DNA of 64,000 nt from CALBPI01 sp038531945 (GCA_038531945.1 JBCBBH010000006.1:1-64000); one strand, 5' to 3'. Positions 53,422 through 62,863 are shown, counted from the first letter of the stretch. Notes: a model not told the origin generated them from the sequence alone. Made by a program: numbers and translations.

Positions 53422-54597
53422 CTACGCTGCGGCGCCCAACCTTTTGACCGCTTGACCGATATGATCGGCGGCGAACAGCGCCTGCTCCTCTGTCGTCGGC
53501 GCACCGAAGCTCAACCGAATCGATCCCATCACCGATTCATAGTCAAGCCCCATCGCGGTGAGTACATGAGATGGCTCCGGCGCGGCACTGGTGCAAGCCG
53601 ACCCCAACGATACGGCAACGCCGGGCATTGCCCCCAACAAGGCTTCGGCATCGATGCCGCGGAAGTGAAGATTCAAGCAACCGGCGACCCGATCAGCATT
53701 CGCGGCGTTGACCGATACACCCGGGACATAGGCGCGTAACCGATCCAGAAACACGCTCTCGAGCATCGCCAGGCGCTTGGCTTCTTTTGTCCTTCGTCGG
53801 CTGACCAGCGACACCGCTTCCCCAAAGCCCACCGCCAACGCCACGGGCACCGTTCCTGAGCGGATGCCTTGTTCCTGCCCGCCGCCGCGCAGCATTGGCG
53901 TCAATCGCGCTTGCAGCGCTTCGCAACAGTACAACGCGCCGATCCCCATCGGTCCGTACACCTTGTGGGCGGACAGGCTGGCAAGACCAATACCGCTTCG
54001 TGCCAAATGGATCGGTATCCGGCCGACCGCTTGCGCCAGATCGGTGTGGAAAACCACATTCTTCGCGCTACATAGTTTGGCGATTTTTTGAATCGGCTGG
54101 ATCACACCGGTTTCATTGTTGACGCCCATCACACTGACCAGAACCGTGTCATCCGTGATCGCATCGGCGACCGCTTCGGGATCAACCTGCCCGTCTGGGC
54201 CAACCGCCAGGAGCGTGACTGTGGCGCCGAAGTCTGCCTGCGCATGCGCCAGTGCGCCGAGCGTCGCTTTGTGTTCGGTGGCCACACTGATCAGATGCGG
54301 TTTCGAAGACGCTGCGCGCGCAAGCAGCCCCAAGATGGCCGTATGGGTTGCCTCTGTTGCTCCGGAAGTGAAGACGATCTCCTGTGCCTGTGCGCCCAGC
54401 GCCGATGCCAGCCGTCCGCGCGCAGCCGTCAGTGCGGCGTCTGCAGACCAGCCGTAGGCGTGACTGGTGGAGTGCGCGTTGCCGAACTCCTCAGAAAAAA
54501 ACGGCAGCATGGCCTCCAATACCGACGGATCGACCGGTGTCGTGGACTGATAGTCCAGGTAAAGCGCCTTCGGTTTGGATGCATCATGGGTCCCCAT
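53422..54597 (-). CDS. cysteine desulfurase (SspA/IscS-like)
   Basis: 391 residues from ATG 54597; the longer frame to 54651 is less likely. PLP enzyme that takes sulfur from cysteine. Motifs: YLDYQSTTPVD, FTSGATEATHTAILG, TEHKATLG, the PLP-lysine region SLSAHKVYGPMG (Lys212) and SLGSACTSA with catalytic Cys335. It is the first gene of the six-gene operon, so its sulfur is probably used for DNA phosphorothioation rather than general Fe-S assembly; no iscU or iscA is near. Confidence 0.85.
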   Translation of the reverse strand: MGTHDASKPKALYLDYQSTTPVDPSVLEAMLPFFSEEFGNAHSTSHAYGWSADAALTAARGRLASALGAQAQEIVFTSGATEATHTAILGLLARAASSKPHLISVATEHKATLGALAHAQADFGATVTLLAVGPDGQVDPEAVADAITDDTVLVSVMGVNNETGVIQPIQKIAKLCSAKNVVFHTDLAQAVGRIPIHLARSGIGLASLSAHKVYGPMGIGALYCCEALQARLTPMLRGGGQEQGIRSGTVPVALAVGFGEAVSLVSRRRTKEAKRLAMLESVFLDRLRAYVPGVSVNAANADRVAGCLNLHFRGIDAEALLGAMPGVAVSLGSACTSAAPEPSHVLTAMGLDYESVMGSIRLSFGAPTTEEQALFAADHIGQAVKRLGAAA

Positions 54598-54740
54598 GGG
54601 ATTGAGTGTACTCAAACCGAGCAAAAAGTCTTGCGATGCGACAAGACCCATCGGTCGCGACGCGTGACACGGGTTGAACTCAAACGACGATCAGCTGAGT
54701 ATCGAGCCAGGGTTTCATTGACTGACAAAGGATCGCCTTG

Positions 54741-57134
54741 ATGTTGCCACGCTTGTTTGCTGCAGCGCCTCTGTCCGCTCGTCGCTACTTGTTGGCGTTG
54801 ATCTTGGTGCTAACGGTAGGGCATGCGAGCAACGCTCAGTCGAGCGATGCCCAGTCGAGCGCATTTGCATCGGTTGAGCGCATCACTGGACACTGGGACG
54901 GTGTGTTCCAGTGCGATGGCTATACCAACCAGTTCCGCATCGAGCTGAGTGGCCAAGACGCACAGCGGCTATCGGGCACAATGACGCGCCGCATTCTCGG
55001 CCCCACCTTCAAAAAGCATAGTCAACCCTACGCCGAATCGTTGCCGATCGTTGCGCAGTATGATCGCCAGACCGGCTCTCTAGCGTTGGGTACCGGGCAA
55101 GGGCGAGCAGCGGAGATTCGTGCGCAAGGCGTAGTCTCGGCGGCGGGCGATCGCATGATCGGCAGCGTCAATTGGTCGCTTGGTCGCGCGTGCAGTGTTT
55201 GGGTGATGGGCAAACGATTTGGCGGTGAAGCTTCAGCGATCGTCTCTCAGTCAGAGCCGAAACTCTACCGTCCCAAAGTGGATCCACGAGCCAGCTGCGA
55301 TCAGAAAACGATCGATTGGATCAGTCAATCACTCGCCTACGATCAATACAGCATCCAGCTTCGCGGCGCGGCCGCCTACGGTGCGTACGCGTTGTTTGAA
55401 GCGCGCCGGTTCGAGCCGTTCTTTGGCAAGTCCTTCGACAGACTGTCGAAGCGTGATCTCGCCAAGCTCGAAAATCAGATTGCTCGACCTTGCTGGGGTG
55501 CGATCCAATCCGTCGGCGGGCAGGCGCAAACCGCGGCCACTGCGCTGAACGTGGTGCGGCAGCGACCCGGCAGCCGCATGAACGCGCTGCTCTACCCCTA
55601 CGCGCGTAAAATCGCTCGCTCATGGCTCGAGCAGGCCATCTCATTCACCGACCCTGGCAATGCGCAAGCCGTCAATCAGATGACGCGTGCGGCGCAGTTG
55701 TATACCCAAGTATTGTGGCCGGATGGTGAGTTCAATTTCAGTGTGCAGCTGGCGGCGAAAAGAGCCAGCGATGGCAGCGAGCGTATGAACGCGGCGCTGG
55801 AGGACCTGCTCTCAGAGCGCACACCAGGTTTCGCAGAGCTTGAGAATATCGCAACGTTTGAGCAACGCTATGTGGTGGGATCTGCCAGTGCGATGGAGTC
55901 ACCCACTCGACTGACCCGTCGCTCGCGCCAAGAGCAACTCGCTGAACAACAAGCCGCCCAGGCCGCGCGCCGAGAGGCACGCTCAGAGTTCGTGGTTAGC
56001 GCTGAGGCGGCAACCTTGGCTCAGCAGCGCGCCGCCAACTACATTAACGCCCACATCGTTCGCGCGGCCAGTGAGTATGCTGAACAGCAGACCAGCATTG
56101 CCGATGTGCGTTCGAATTTGGCGCCACTAAACCGGCGGACCAACAGCGCGCTGGCACGCTATGTCAGCCCTGACGCGGCCCGCGCCGTCAAAGATCGCTT
56201 CGACGCCCAGCGCAATCGCCAGGCGGCACAGTTTGCCCAGACCGAGTTGGACGCTTACGCGCAACGCTACGACCCGCGGCCTGACGGTACTTCGGGCTTG
56301 AGCCAGCTCAATGCGTACTACCGCTCCTTGGAGCAACGCTACGGCGCGCTACTGGATGTGCCCGCGTTCACAGCACTCAAGGACCGAGCGGCAGCCGATC
56401 GTCAAGCTCTGCTACTCGCCGAACAAGGGTCACTGTCGGCGGCGGTGCGCGCGCGTGACACCGTCGCTGGGATCGAGACGCTGCTCGAGCAGTCCGTGCT
56501 GAGTGTTGATCGTGACACTCAGGCGTATCAACCGATCGCGCGTGCGGTGACCGCCAAGCGGGCTGAGCTTGCACCGTTCAGCGACTACCCTGGTGGTGAG
56601 TTTCTCAACGCCGTGTACGCCGGCGATACGCGTACTGTTGATCGGCTCGATAGGCAGTACCATGCAGCGTTCCAACGTGTGTTTGATCAATTGGGCAGTG
56701 ACGACGTTTTGACCCGATTGATGCGCTGGACGATCAATCAAATCCGTTTAGTTGAGCCAATGACGGCGACGTACTTGCTCAACTACCAGCGCGGGTATCA
56801 GCGATGCCTGAGGGCCGATGCCGCCAAATTCGTCGTGACGCGAACCGTACCGACGACGGTTACGCGCAATCTGCTGGGCATCGAAATCGCGCGCAGCGAG
56901 GGTTACACAACCCGGGATGAGTTTCTGATCAACAAAGAGTTCGAGATCATTTTTCGTCACGTGGGCACGATGCAGCCCACCAACTTTTTGGCTTCCATGG
57001 TTGATCAGGGCGTTGGCAACGGGGGCATCACAGCTGTCACGCAAGGCGTGCGGCGCATCATGGACGAACACGCCTGTGACAGCGTGGTGGTGGAGCGCTT
57101 TGAGGACCAGATTAAGACCATGTTCTTTCGCTAG
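54741..57134 (+). CDS. large exported protein of unknown family
   Basis: 797 residues from ATG 54741, with AAAGGA 8 bases upstream. A signal peptide (YLLALILVLTVGHASNAQS) is followed by a beta-rich domain (ITGHWDGVFQCDGYTNQFRI, VNWSLGRACSVWVMGKRFGG) and a long Ala/Arg/Gln-rich helical region from about residue 170 to 640. The C-terminal 150 residues include MTATYLLNYQRGYQRC and VERFEDQIKTMFF. I recognise no family. It forms the right flank of the island, divergent from the desulfurase gene. Confidence 0.75.
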   Translation: MLPRLFAAAPLSARRYLLALILVLTVGHASNAQSSDAQSSAFASVERITGHWDGVFQCDGYTNQFRIELSGQDAQRLSGTMTRRILGPTFKKHSQPYAESLPIVAQYDRQTGSLALGTGQGRAAEIRAQGVVSAAGDRMIGSVNWSLGRACSVWVMGKRFGGEASAIVSQSEPKLYRPKVDPRASCDQKTIDWISQSLAYDQYSIQLRGAAAYGAYALFEARRFEPFFGKSFDRLSKRDLAKLENQIARPCWGAIQSVGGQAQTAATALNVVRQRPGSRMNALLYPYARKIARSWLEQAISFTDPGNAQAVNQMTRAAQLYTQVLWPDGEFNFSVQLAAKRASDGSERMNAALEDLLSERTPGFAELENIATFEQRYVVGSASAMESPTRLTRRSRQEQLAEQQAAQAARREARSEFVVSAEAATLAQQRAANYINAHIVRAASEYAEQQTSIADVRSNLAPLNRRTNSALARYVSPDAARAVKDRFDAQRNRQAAQFAQTELDAYAQRYDPRPDGTSGLSQLNAYYRSLEQRYGALLDVPAFTALKDRAAADRQALLLAEQGSLSAAVRARDTVAGIETLLEQSVLSVDRDTQAYQPIARAVTAKRAELAPFSDYPGGEFLNAVYAGDTRTVDRLDRQYHAAFQRVFDQLGSDDVLTRLMRWTINQIRLVEPMTATYLLNYQRGYQRCLRADAAKFVVTRTVPTTVTRNLLGIEIARSEGYTTRDEFLINKEFEIIFRHVGTMQPTNFLASMVDQGVGNGGITAVTQGVRRIMDEHACDSVVVERFEDQIKTMFFR

Positions 57135-57174
57135 TGTGCTTTCGCACCAAGTCGCATGGTCAGCGCCTGTTCAG

Positions 57175-57633
57175 TCATTTCAGCCACATCCACAACCCCA
57201 TGGTGATCATCATCAAATTCTCCGTGAGCGAGACAAACCCAAGCGGCACGTTACTTGAGCCACCAACGCAGGCGCACTTAAGCTCACGTTTATCGATGTA
57301 GACCGCTTTGAAGACCGATACAGCGCCGACCGTGCCAATGAACAAGGCCAAGGGTACGGACAGCCAGGTCAGCACACCAGCGATCATCAACAGCCCGGCC
57401 AGTGTCTCGGCGAACGGATAGACATAACCGTAGCGCACATGGCGTTGCGCCAGTAAGTCGTAGTTCAAAAACATGGTGCTGAACGATTCCACGTTCTGAA
57501 GCTTCTGAAGACCAAGCAGCGTCATCGAGATGGCCACAAACCATTCAGCCACACGCAGGGTCAAGATCGTCTCGTACGCCACCCAACTGAGCGCAATGGC
57601 CATCGATAGAGCCACCGAGAAGATCGCAATCAC
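57175..57633 (-). CDS. MauE/DoxX-like membrane protein
   Basis: 152 residues with four membrane helices. A KCACVGGSSNVPLGF segment lies between helices 3 and 4, as in MauE-type proteins linked to disulfide handling. Helix 2-3 motif YPFAETLAGLLMIAGVL is typical. Its start overlaps the glutaredoxin stop, so the two are made together, probably as a membrane redox pair. Confidence 0.8.
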   Translation of the reverse strand: MIAIFSVALSMAIALSWVAYETILTLRVAEWFVAISMTLLGLQKLQNVESFSTMFLNYDLLAQRHVRYGYVYPFAETLAGLLMIAGVLTWLSVPLALFIGTVGAVSVFKAVYIDKRELKCACVGGSSNVPLGFVSLTENLMMITMGLWMWLK

Positions 57634-57929
57634 CGGCTGATAGGTCTCTTCGTCCTCATCTTTGTCTGGTAACCGAAATGCTCTCGTAGTGCGTCGTACC
57701 CGCCGATGCGACGCCCGTCGATGAACACCTGCGGCGTCGTCTCAACGTTGTGCTCGCGCTTGAAGGCATCCGTCTCATCCCGAGAATCGAGCCAGTGATC
57801 ATTGACCGAGTAACCTTCGCGCTCAAGAAGATCTTTGGCTTTTAGGCCGTAGGGACACACGTGCCCTTCCATCACCATGCGGTGCAGATCGGCGCGTGTG
57901 TGTTGAGGTTCTTGAGAGTCGTTTGTCAT
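57630..57929 (-). CDS. glutaredoxin-like protein, CPYG type
   Basis: 99 residues, thioredoxin fold. Active site HVCPYGLKAKDLL has a single cysteine (CPYG instead of CPYC), TTPQVFIDGRRIGGYDAL supplies the cis-Pro and the glutathione-binding Gly-Gly. A one-cysteine site suits glutathionylation-type exchange. Coupled to the MauE-like gene. Confidence 0.88.
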   Translation of the reverse strand: MTNDSQEPQHTRADLHRMVMEGHVCPYGLKAKDLLEREGYSVNDHWLDSRDETDAFKREHNVETTPQVFIDGRRIGGYDALREHFGYQTKMRTKRPISR

Positions 57930-57938
57930 ATCAGTCCT

Positions 57939-58552
57939 TTACAGTTGTTGTGTGATGATGCGCCGCCGACGCCTCACCCGACGACTTCCACTTGGCACGA
58001 TTTCCAGAGGAGAAAGGTCGCCGCGCTCGATCTCGACTAGCAGCTGACGGTGACTGAAGTCGCGCGGGTGGTGTTTGATCAACGAGATGGCGTGCAGACC
58101 GGCATCGTCGCGCAAAAGTGCGTCGAGCCGGCGCATGTCCTAGGCGCCCATCGCACGGGCCGGCGCCGCGGTCAGGCGATCGCGCTCGAACGCCAGATGG
58201 GGATATCCATCATCTAGGTCCTGCTGGAGCCTTTCGCCCAATACTCTCAAAATACTCCGATCCGAGTCTTCGATATCGACACCGTTTACTGGCAGATGGC
58301 GCACGCTTTTAAAGTAACCGTCCTCTTGAGCCTTTCACAACGAATAATCGTAGAGCGGCCGACCGTCCGCACGAGCGCGATCCTCCCGGAACGGTGTTGC
58401 CGTGAACTGCAAGACCCTCTTGTCCAAAAAATGCGAGCGAAAACGCCGCCAAGTCTTTGCTGGGACATGGTGGGCTATCGTCAATAGACAAGTGACACAT
58501 GTTGCGGGCGCCAGCGACGCTATAGTCAGCATTCGTAAGAGGGACGCTGGAC
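57939..58552 (-). pseudogene. remnant of a DEAD/DEAH-box helicase gene
   Basis: One minus-strand frame reads as helicase debris through two stops. AHHVPAKTWRRFRSHF, VLQFTATPFREDRARADG and RPLYDYSL are followed by TGA (58335-58337). Then come AQEDGYFKSVRHLPVNGVD and DSDRSILRVL, a TAG (58140-58142), and a 65-residue tail of unknown origin (LIKHHPRDFSHRQLLVEIE) to 57939. TATPFR is helicase motif III. The DEAH acid pair before AHH is lost. Such helicases often belong to restriction systems. Confidence 0.72.
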
Positions 58553-61500
58553 TCACTTCGCCGCCCGTACCACCGGCTGCTCTGTCCTTGATTCCGCCCA
58601 CTCGTAAATCACGGGGAGCAACACGAGCGTCATCAATGTGGATGTGAATAAACCGCCGATAACCACTGACGCCAACGGTCGCTGCGTCTCGGCACCAACG
58701 CCGGTCGATAGCAGCAAAGGCACGATCGCAAGAATGGTCGTGAACGCCGTCATCAATACCGGGCGAAGTCGCAACTCGCAGCCCCGGCGCACCGCATCAG
58801 ATAGCGGTATGCCTCGTTCTCGCAGCTCGTTAATGAACGATATCAGTACCACACCATTGAGCATCGCCATCCCGAAGACCGCGACAAAGCCGATCGCCGA
58901 GGGTACTGACAAGTATTGACCGGAGATCCAGAGCGATACCACACCACCAACCGCTGCAAATGGAACGTTAGCGATGATCATCGTGGCGTACTTGATCGAA
59001 TTGAATGCCGTGTACAACAACACGAAGATAAAGAAGATCGTGAGTGGCACGATGACGGACAACCGCGCTAACGCACGCTGTTGGTTGTCAAACGAGCCAC
59101 CCCACTCAATCCAATACCCTGGCGGTAGTTCAATTTGTTGTTCGATGGCCGCGTCTGCATCCTGGACAAACCCGTTGACGTCGCGACCGCGCACGTCCAT
59201 TTGAATCACTGCGTAGCGCTGCAAACGCTCGCGACGCACAAACGAATAGCCCTCACTCACCTTCACGTCTGCGACGGCCGACAAAGGTACGATGGCGCCG
59301 CCACTCGTCTTGAGCGGGATGCGTTGAATCGATTGCACAGAGGCTTTGGCCGCATCGTCAAGCCGCGCGGTGATCTCGAAACGACGCACACCGTCAATGA
59401 GTGTGGATACCGGCTCATTGCCGATACCTGTTCGTACTACGGACAACACGTCATCAGCGTTGAGGCCAAACCGCGCAAGTTGGTCACGCCTTACCTTGAT
59501 TTGAATCTGCGGTTTACCCACGTTGGCTTCCAAGGAAAGGTCGGCAACCCCGTCAACGTTGGCGATCACATCGCGAATCTCCGCACTCAGGCGATCCAGC
59601 TCGCTAAGGTCCTGTCCGTAGATCTTTGCCGCCAGGGTTGATCGTACGCCCGAAATCAACTCTTCGACGCGCATTTGGATCGGCTGAGTAAAAGCGAAGA
59701 CAGCGGTTGGCACCGCTTCTTCCATGGTTTCGCGCATGTCGTCGGCCAGCTCGTCAATGGAGCGCGTCCACTCGCTCTTTGGCGTGAGGCCGGTGTAGAT
59801 TTCCATATAGTTGACGTCGGCGGTCTCGCCTTTCTCGGCCCGGCCGATCATGGCGATGGTGGTCGCGACTTCTGGGTAGTCGCTCAATGCCATCTCGATC
59901 TTCTTGGAGATCTCAATGGACTGATCCAAGGACGTCGATGGAATTGACGTCACACGCCACATGATCGAGCCCTCTTGGAGCTGCGGCATGAACTCTTTAC
60001 CCAGGAATGGAAACAGCGCAAAGCTTGCGACCATAAGACCAAGCGCACCGAAAATGATACGGCTTTTGCCGGCGCGCGCCCAAGACAGCAACGGCAAATA
60101 GATACGCTTGATCCATCGCATCAACAACGTGTCGCGGGCTTCCGTGGGTTTCAAGATAATGGCCGCGAGCACAGGCGTCAGGGTCAACGTAATCAACAAC
60201 GCGCCGGCCATCGCAAAGCTGATGGTGAGCGCCATTGGCTTGAATAATTTGGCCTCCAGCCCTTCGAGGCTGAACAGCGGCATAAATACGACAATGATGA
60301 TCAAGACCGCAAACGCGATTGGTTTGACCACGTCGCGAGCCGCGTCCAGAACGGCCGAGGTATGATCGACCTCCTGCGCTTCGGCCTGCCGCTCCGACAT
60401 GATACGAAACGCGTTCTCCACCATCACAACCGCGCCATCGGCGAGCATGCCGACTGCAATTGCAAGACCCGCCAACGACATGAGGTTTGCTGACAATCCA
60501 GCCTGCTCCATGAAGATAAAGGCGATCAGCATCGAAATGGGCAACGCCGCGATCACAACGAGCGCCGAGCGCAACTCACCCAGGAACAGAAACAGGATGA
60601 TGGTGACGAGGATAGCGCCATGAACGAGGGCCTGCGTCGCAGTAGACACCGCCTTGTCTACGAGTTCGGTTCGCTCATACACCGGGTCCAATAAGACGCC
60701 TTCCGGCAATGCCGATTCCGCAATCTCGATCTTCTGCTTGATGCTGTCGACTACGTCGGCCGCATTAGTACCAATGCGCGACAGTGCCATACCCAGGACA
60801 ACCTCTTTGCCATCGCGTGTGACCGCACCGAAACGTAAGGACGGGGCTTGCTCGATAGTGGCGACATCGCGCAGGTAGACGGGCGTTCCGTCCTCTACTT
60901 TTACGACCATGTCACCAATGTCGCGCTCGCCTTCGACTAAGCCCAACCCACGCACTAAATATTGCTCCGCACCGAGATTGACGTATTGGCCTCCGACTTG
61001 ACGATTGTTGGCCTGGATGACGCTCATAACGTCGGTGAAGGCCAGGTCATACTTGATCAAACTCAGCGGATCGATGACCACTTGATATTGTCGTTCTCGC
61101 CCGCCCCAGGACAGCACGTCGTCGACGCCGGGTGCGGTTCTGAGGATCAACCGTATTGACCAATCCTGGAGCGTTCGCAGATCCATGTCGGTCACGGCGG
61201 CGTTGAGCTGCTCGTCGGCGCGCTCGACCGTATACCAGAACACCTGACCAAGCCCCGAGGAGTTGGGACCCATCTCCGGCGTGCCGTAGCCCTCGGGGAT
61301 GCGGTCGCCGACTTCGGCCAACCGTTCCATGACGAGCCGCCGGGCGAAATAGATGTCCATATCGTCCTCGAAGTAGACCGACACGTACGACAAGCCGAAC
61401 AGACTCACCGACCGAATCTCTTGCACCTTAGGCAGCCCAGCCATCCCGGACTCGATCGGGAACGTCAGCAGTTGCTCAATGTCCTCCGCAGCCAAGCCCG

Positions 61501-61660
61501 GGGACTCGGTGTATATGTTTACCTGCACCGGCGTCACGTCAGGAAAGGCGTCGATGGGTACCGTCACCATTGAGCGCCATCCGAGAGCCGCGATCACGCC
61601 AAAAACAATCAGCACCAAAAACTTGTAGCGCAAGGAGGATTCAACGAGTTTCTCTAACAT
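58553..61660 (-). CDS. heavy-metal efflux RND transporter
   Basis: 1035 residues, CzcA/CusA family with twelve expected membrane helices and two large periplasmic loops. Family marks: MLEKLVESSLRYKFLVLI, VPIDAFPDVTPVQVN, and GFVAVFGMAMLNGVVLISFI. The metal-path motif in helix 4 is AVGMLADGAVVMVEN (402-416, Asp408), which mixes features of Cu/Ag (AxG) and divalent-metal (DGA) transporters, so the metal is uncertain. AGGAG lies just before the start, 9 bases after the adaptor gene. Confidence 0.92.
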   Translation of the reverse strand: MLEKLVESSLRYKFLVLIVFGVIAALGWRSMVTVPIDAFPDVTPVQVNIYTESPGLAAEDIEQLLTFPIESGMAGLPKVQEIRSVSLFGLSYVSVYFEDDMDIYFARRLVMERLAEVGDRIPEGYGTPEMGPNSSGLGQVFWYTVERADEQLNAAVTDMDLRTLQDWSIRLILRTAPGVDDVLSWGGRERQYQVVIDPLSLIKYDLAFTDVMSVIQANNRQVGGQYVNLGAEQYLVRGLGLVEGERDIGDMVVKVEDGTPVYLRDVATIEQAPSLRFGAVTRDGKEVVLGMALSRIGTNAADVVDSIKQKIEIAESALPEGVLLDPVYERTELVDKAVSTATQALVHGAILVTIILFLFLGELRSALVVIAALPISMLIAFIFMEQAGLSANLMSLAGLAIAVGMLADGAVVMVENAFRIMSERQAEAQEVDHTSAVLDAARDVVKPIAFAVLIIIVVFMPLFSLEGLEAKLFKPMALTISFAMAGALLITLTLTPVLAAIILKPTEARDTLLMRWIKRIYLPLLSWARAGKSRIIFGALGLMVASFALFPFLGKEFMPQLQEGSIMWRVTSIPSTSLDQSIEISKKIEMALSDYPEVATTIAMIGRAEKGETADVNYMEIYTGLTPKSEWTRSIDELADDMRETMEEAVPTAVFAFTQPIQMRVEELISGVRSTLAAKIYGQDLSELDRLSAEIRDVIANVDGVADLSLEANVGKPQIQIKVRRDQLARFGLNADDVLSVVRTGIGNEPVSTLIDGVRRFEITARLDDAAKASVQSIQRIPLKTSGGAIVPLSAVADVKVSEGYSFVRRERLQRYAVIQMDVRGRDVNGFVQDADAAIEQQIELPPGYWIEWGGSFDNQQRALARLSVIVPLTIFFIFVLLYTAFNSIKYATMIIANVPFAAVGGVVSLWISGQYLSVPSAIGFVAVFGMAMLNGVVLISFINELRERGIPLSDAVRRGCELRLRPVLMTAFTTILAIVPLLLSTGVGAETQRPLASVVIGGLFTSTLMTLVLLPVIYEWAESRTEQPVVRAAK

Positions 61661-61669
61661 GCCGATCTC

Positions 61670-62863
61670 CTAGTGCGCGTGGCCTTCGCCAATCGATGAT
61701 TTGAGCTTGAGCGATTTAAGGTGGAACACCCCGGCTACCGCAATTTGGTCACCGGACATGAGTCCGCCCCGAACGACAATCCAATCCCCGACGGTCGGAC
61801 CCGGATCGATTTCCTCCGCATGAAACTTGTCACCGTCTTTGAGTTTGAAGACTGTGGGTGCGCCTTCGACCATTGTGACGGCAGAGCTTGGGACAGCGAG
61901 CAAGGGCTCCGAAGTGCCGGTCAGAATGTCGACCTGAACGAACTGACCTGCGTGCAAACGATGCTCTGCGTTGTCCACCTCGATTCGCAACCCTTGCGTA
62001 CGCGTCGTTTCATCCAAACGGTGATGCCGCTGGATAACGGTGCCGTCAATCCACTTGATGCCGTCAAGACTGACGCGCGCAGTGGTGCCGTCATCGATGC
62101 CGGGTAGCCCACTAGGAACCGTTTGGGCCTCGACCCACACCACCGACTCATCGCTGATCTCGACCAGCACGCGGCCGGGTTCGATCAACTCACCGACAAC
62201 GAAGTCATCGGCCAACACGGTGCCCGCCTGTGCCGCCAGCAAGTCAAATGCACCAGTCGCCTTGCTGGCATCACCGGTGGCAACCAACTCGGAGGCGTAT
62301 GCTTCGGTCATGCCGTAGGCCAGTACTTTGGCGAGCGCCTGCTGCTGGGTCACCTGCGCCTCGGTGTATCGACGTGCCGACACCGTATCTCTGCCAAGCG
62401 CTTTGACACGTCGCCATTCTCGATCAGCAACAATCAACGCGCCCTGCGCCTCGGCCATCGCGACACTCGACAGCGTCACAAGCCGCTGCCCAATTTGTAC
62501 ATCTTCGCCCAACGTCACATGCCGTGCGGCCACTTGCGCTGTGATCCGCGGCGTGACGCGAGAGGACCGATAGGCGTTGTTGATCACCTCACCCGGGACG
62601 CGCACCGTTTCGCTCAATGCCTGGGGTGCGACGGTGTCGACGACGATACCAGCCGCATTTCGCTCTGCAGCGCTAAGCTCAATTGCAGCACCCTCTTCGT
62701 CGTGATCCTCGTCTTCATCGCGACCTTCCACATCGTGATCATCATGGCGCGCCGTTTCGCTCGCGCGTTCCGCTTCTGTATTCTGCTCGTCGCGTTGTTG
62801 CGCGTTGCCAGGCACTGTGACGAGCAGGCACGCAAGCAGCGTGCTCAACTTGATCATTTTCAT
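61670..62863 (-). CDS. RND efflux periplasmic adaptor (CzcB/CusB-like)
   Basis: 397 residues from ATG 62863, with GGAG about 10 bases upstream; the frame is open to 62941. Signal peptide (LSTLLACLLVTVPGNAQQ), then an acidic His-containing stretch HDDHDVEGRDEDEDHDEEG (about 40-58) likely to bind metal, then the membrane-fusion fold VRVPGEVINNAYRSSRVTPR and VLVEISDESVVWVEAQT. The C-terminus ends GHAH. Links the RND pump to the outer-membrane channel. Confidence 0.9.
   Translation of the reverse strand: MKMIKLSTLLACLLVTVPGNAQQRDEQNTEAERASETARHDDHDVEGRDEDEDHDEEGAAIELSAAERNAAGIVVDTVAPQALSETVRVPGEVINNAYRSSRVTPRITAQVAARHVTLGEDVQIGQRLVTLSSVAMAEAQGALIVADREWRRVKALGRDTVSARRYTEAQVTQQQALAKVLAYGMTEAYASELVATGDASKATGAFDLLAAQAGTVLADDFVVGELIEPGRVLVEISDESVVWVEAQTVPSGLPGIDDGTTARVSLDGIKWIDGTVIQRHHRLDETTRTQGLRIEVDNAEHRLHAGQFVQVDILTGTSEPLLAVPSSAVTMVEGAPTVFKLKDGDKFHAEEIDPGPTVGDWIVVRGGLMSGDQIAVAGVFHLKSLKLKSSIGEGHAH

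Noticed and set aside
48180..54597. Classical Dnd system
   Set aside because: DndB, DndD and DndE are absent, and the PP-loop enzyme is shorter than DndC.
54088..54741. 217-codon plus-strand open frame upstream of the secreted protein
   Set aside because: Antisense to the cysteine desulfurase; an Arg/Cys-rich shadow without domains.
58335..58601. 88-codon open frame taken as a small gene
   Set aside because: Its C-terminal half is a helicase motif block that continues past its stop, so it is pseudogene debris, and its start lies inside the efflux pump gene.
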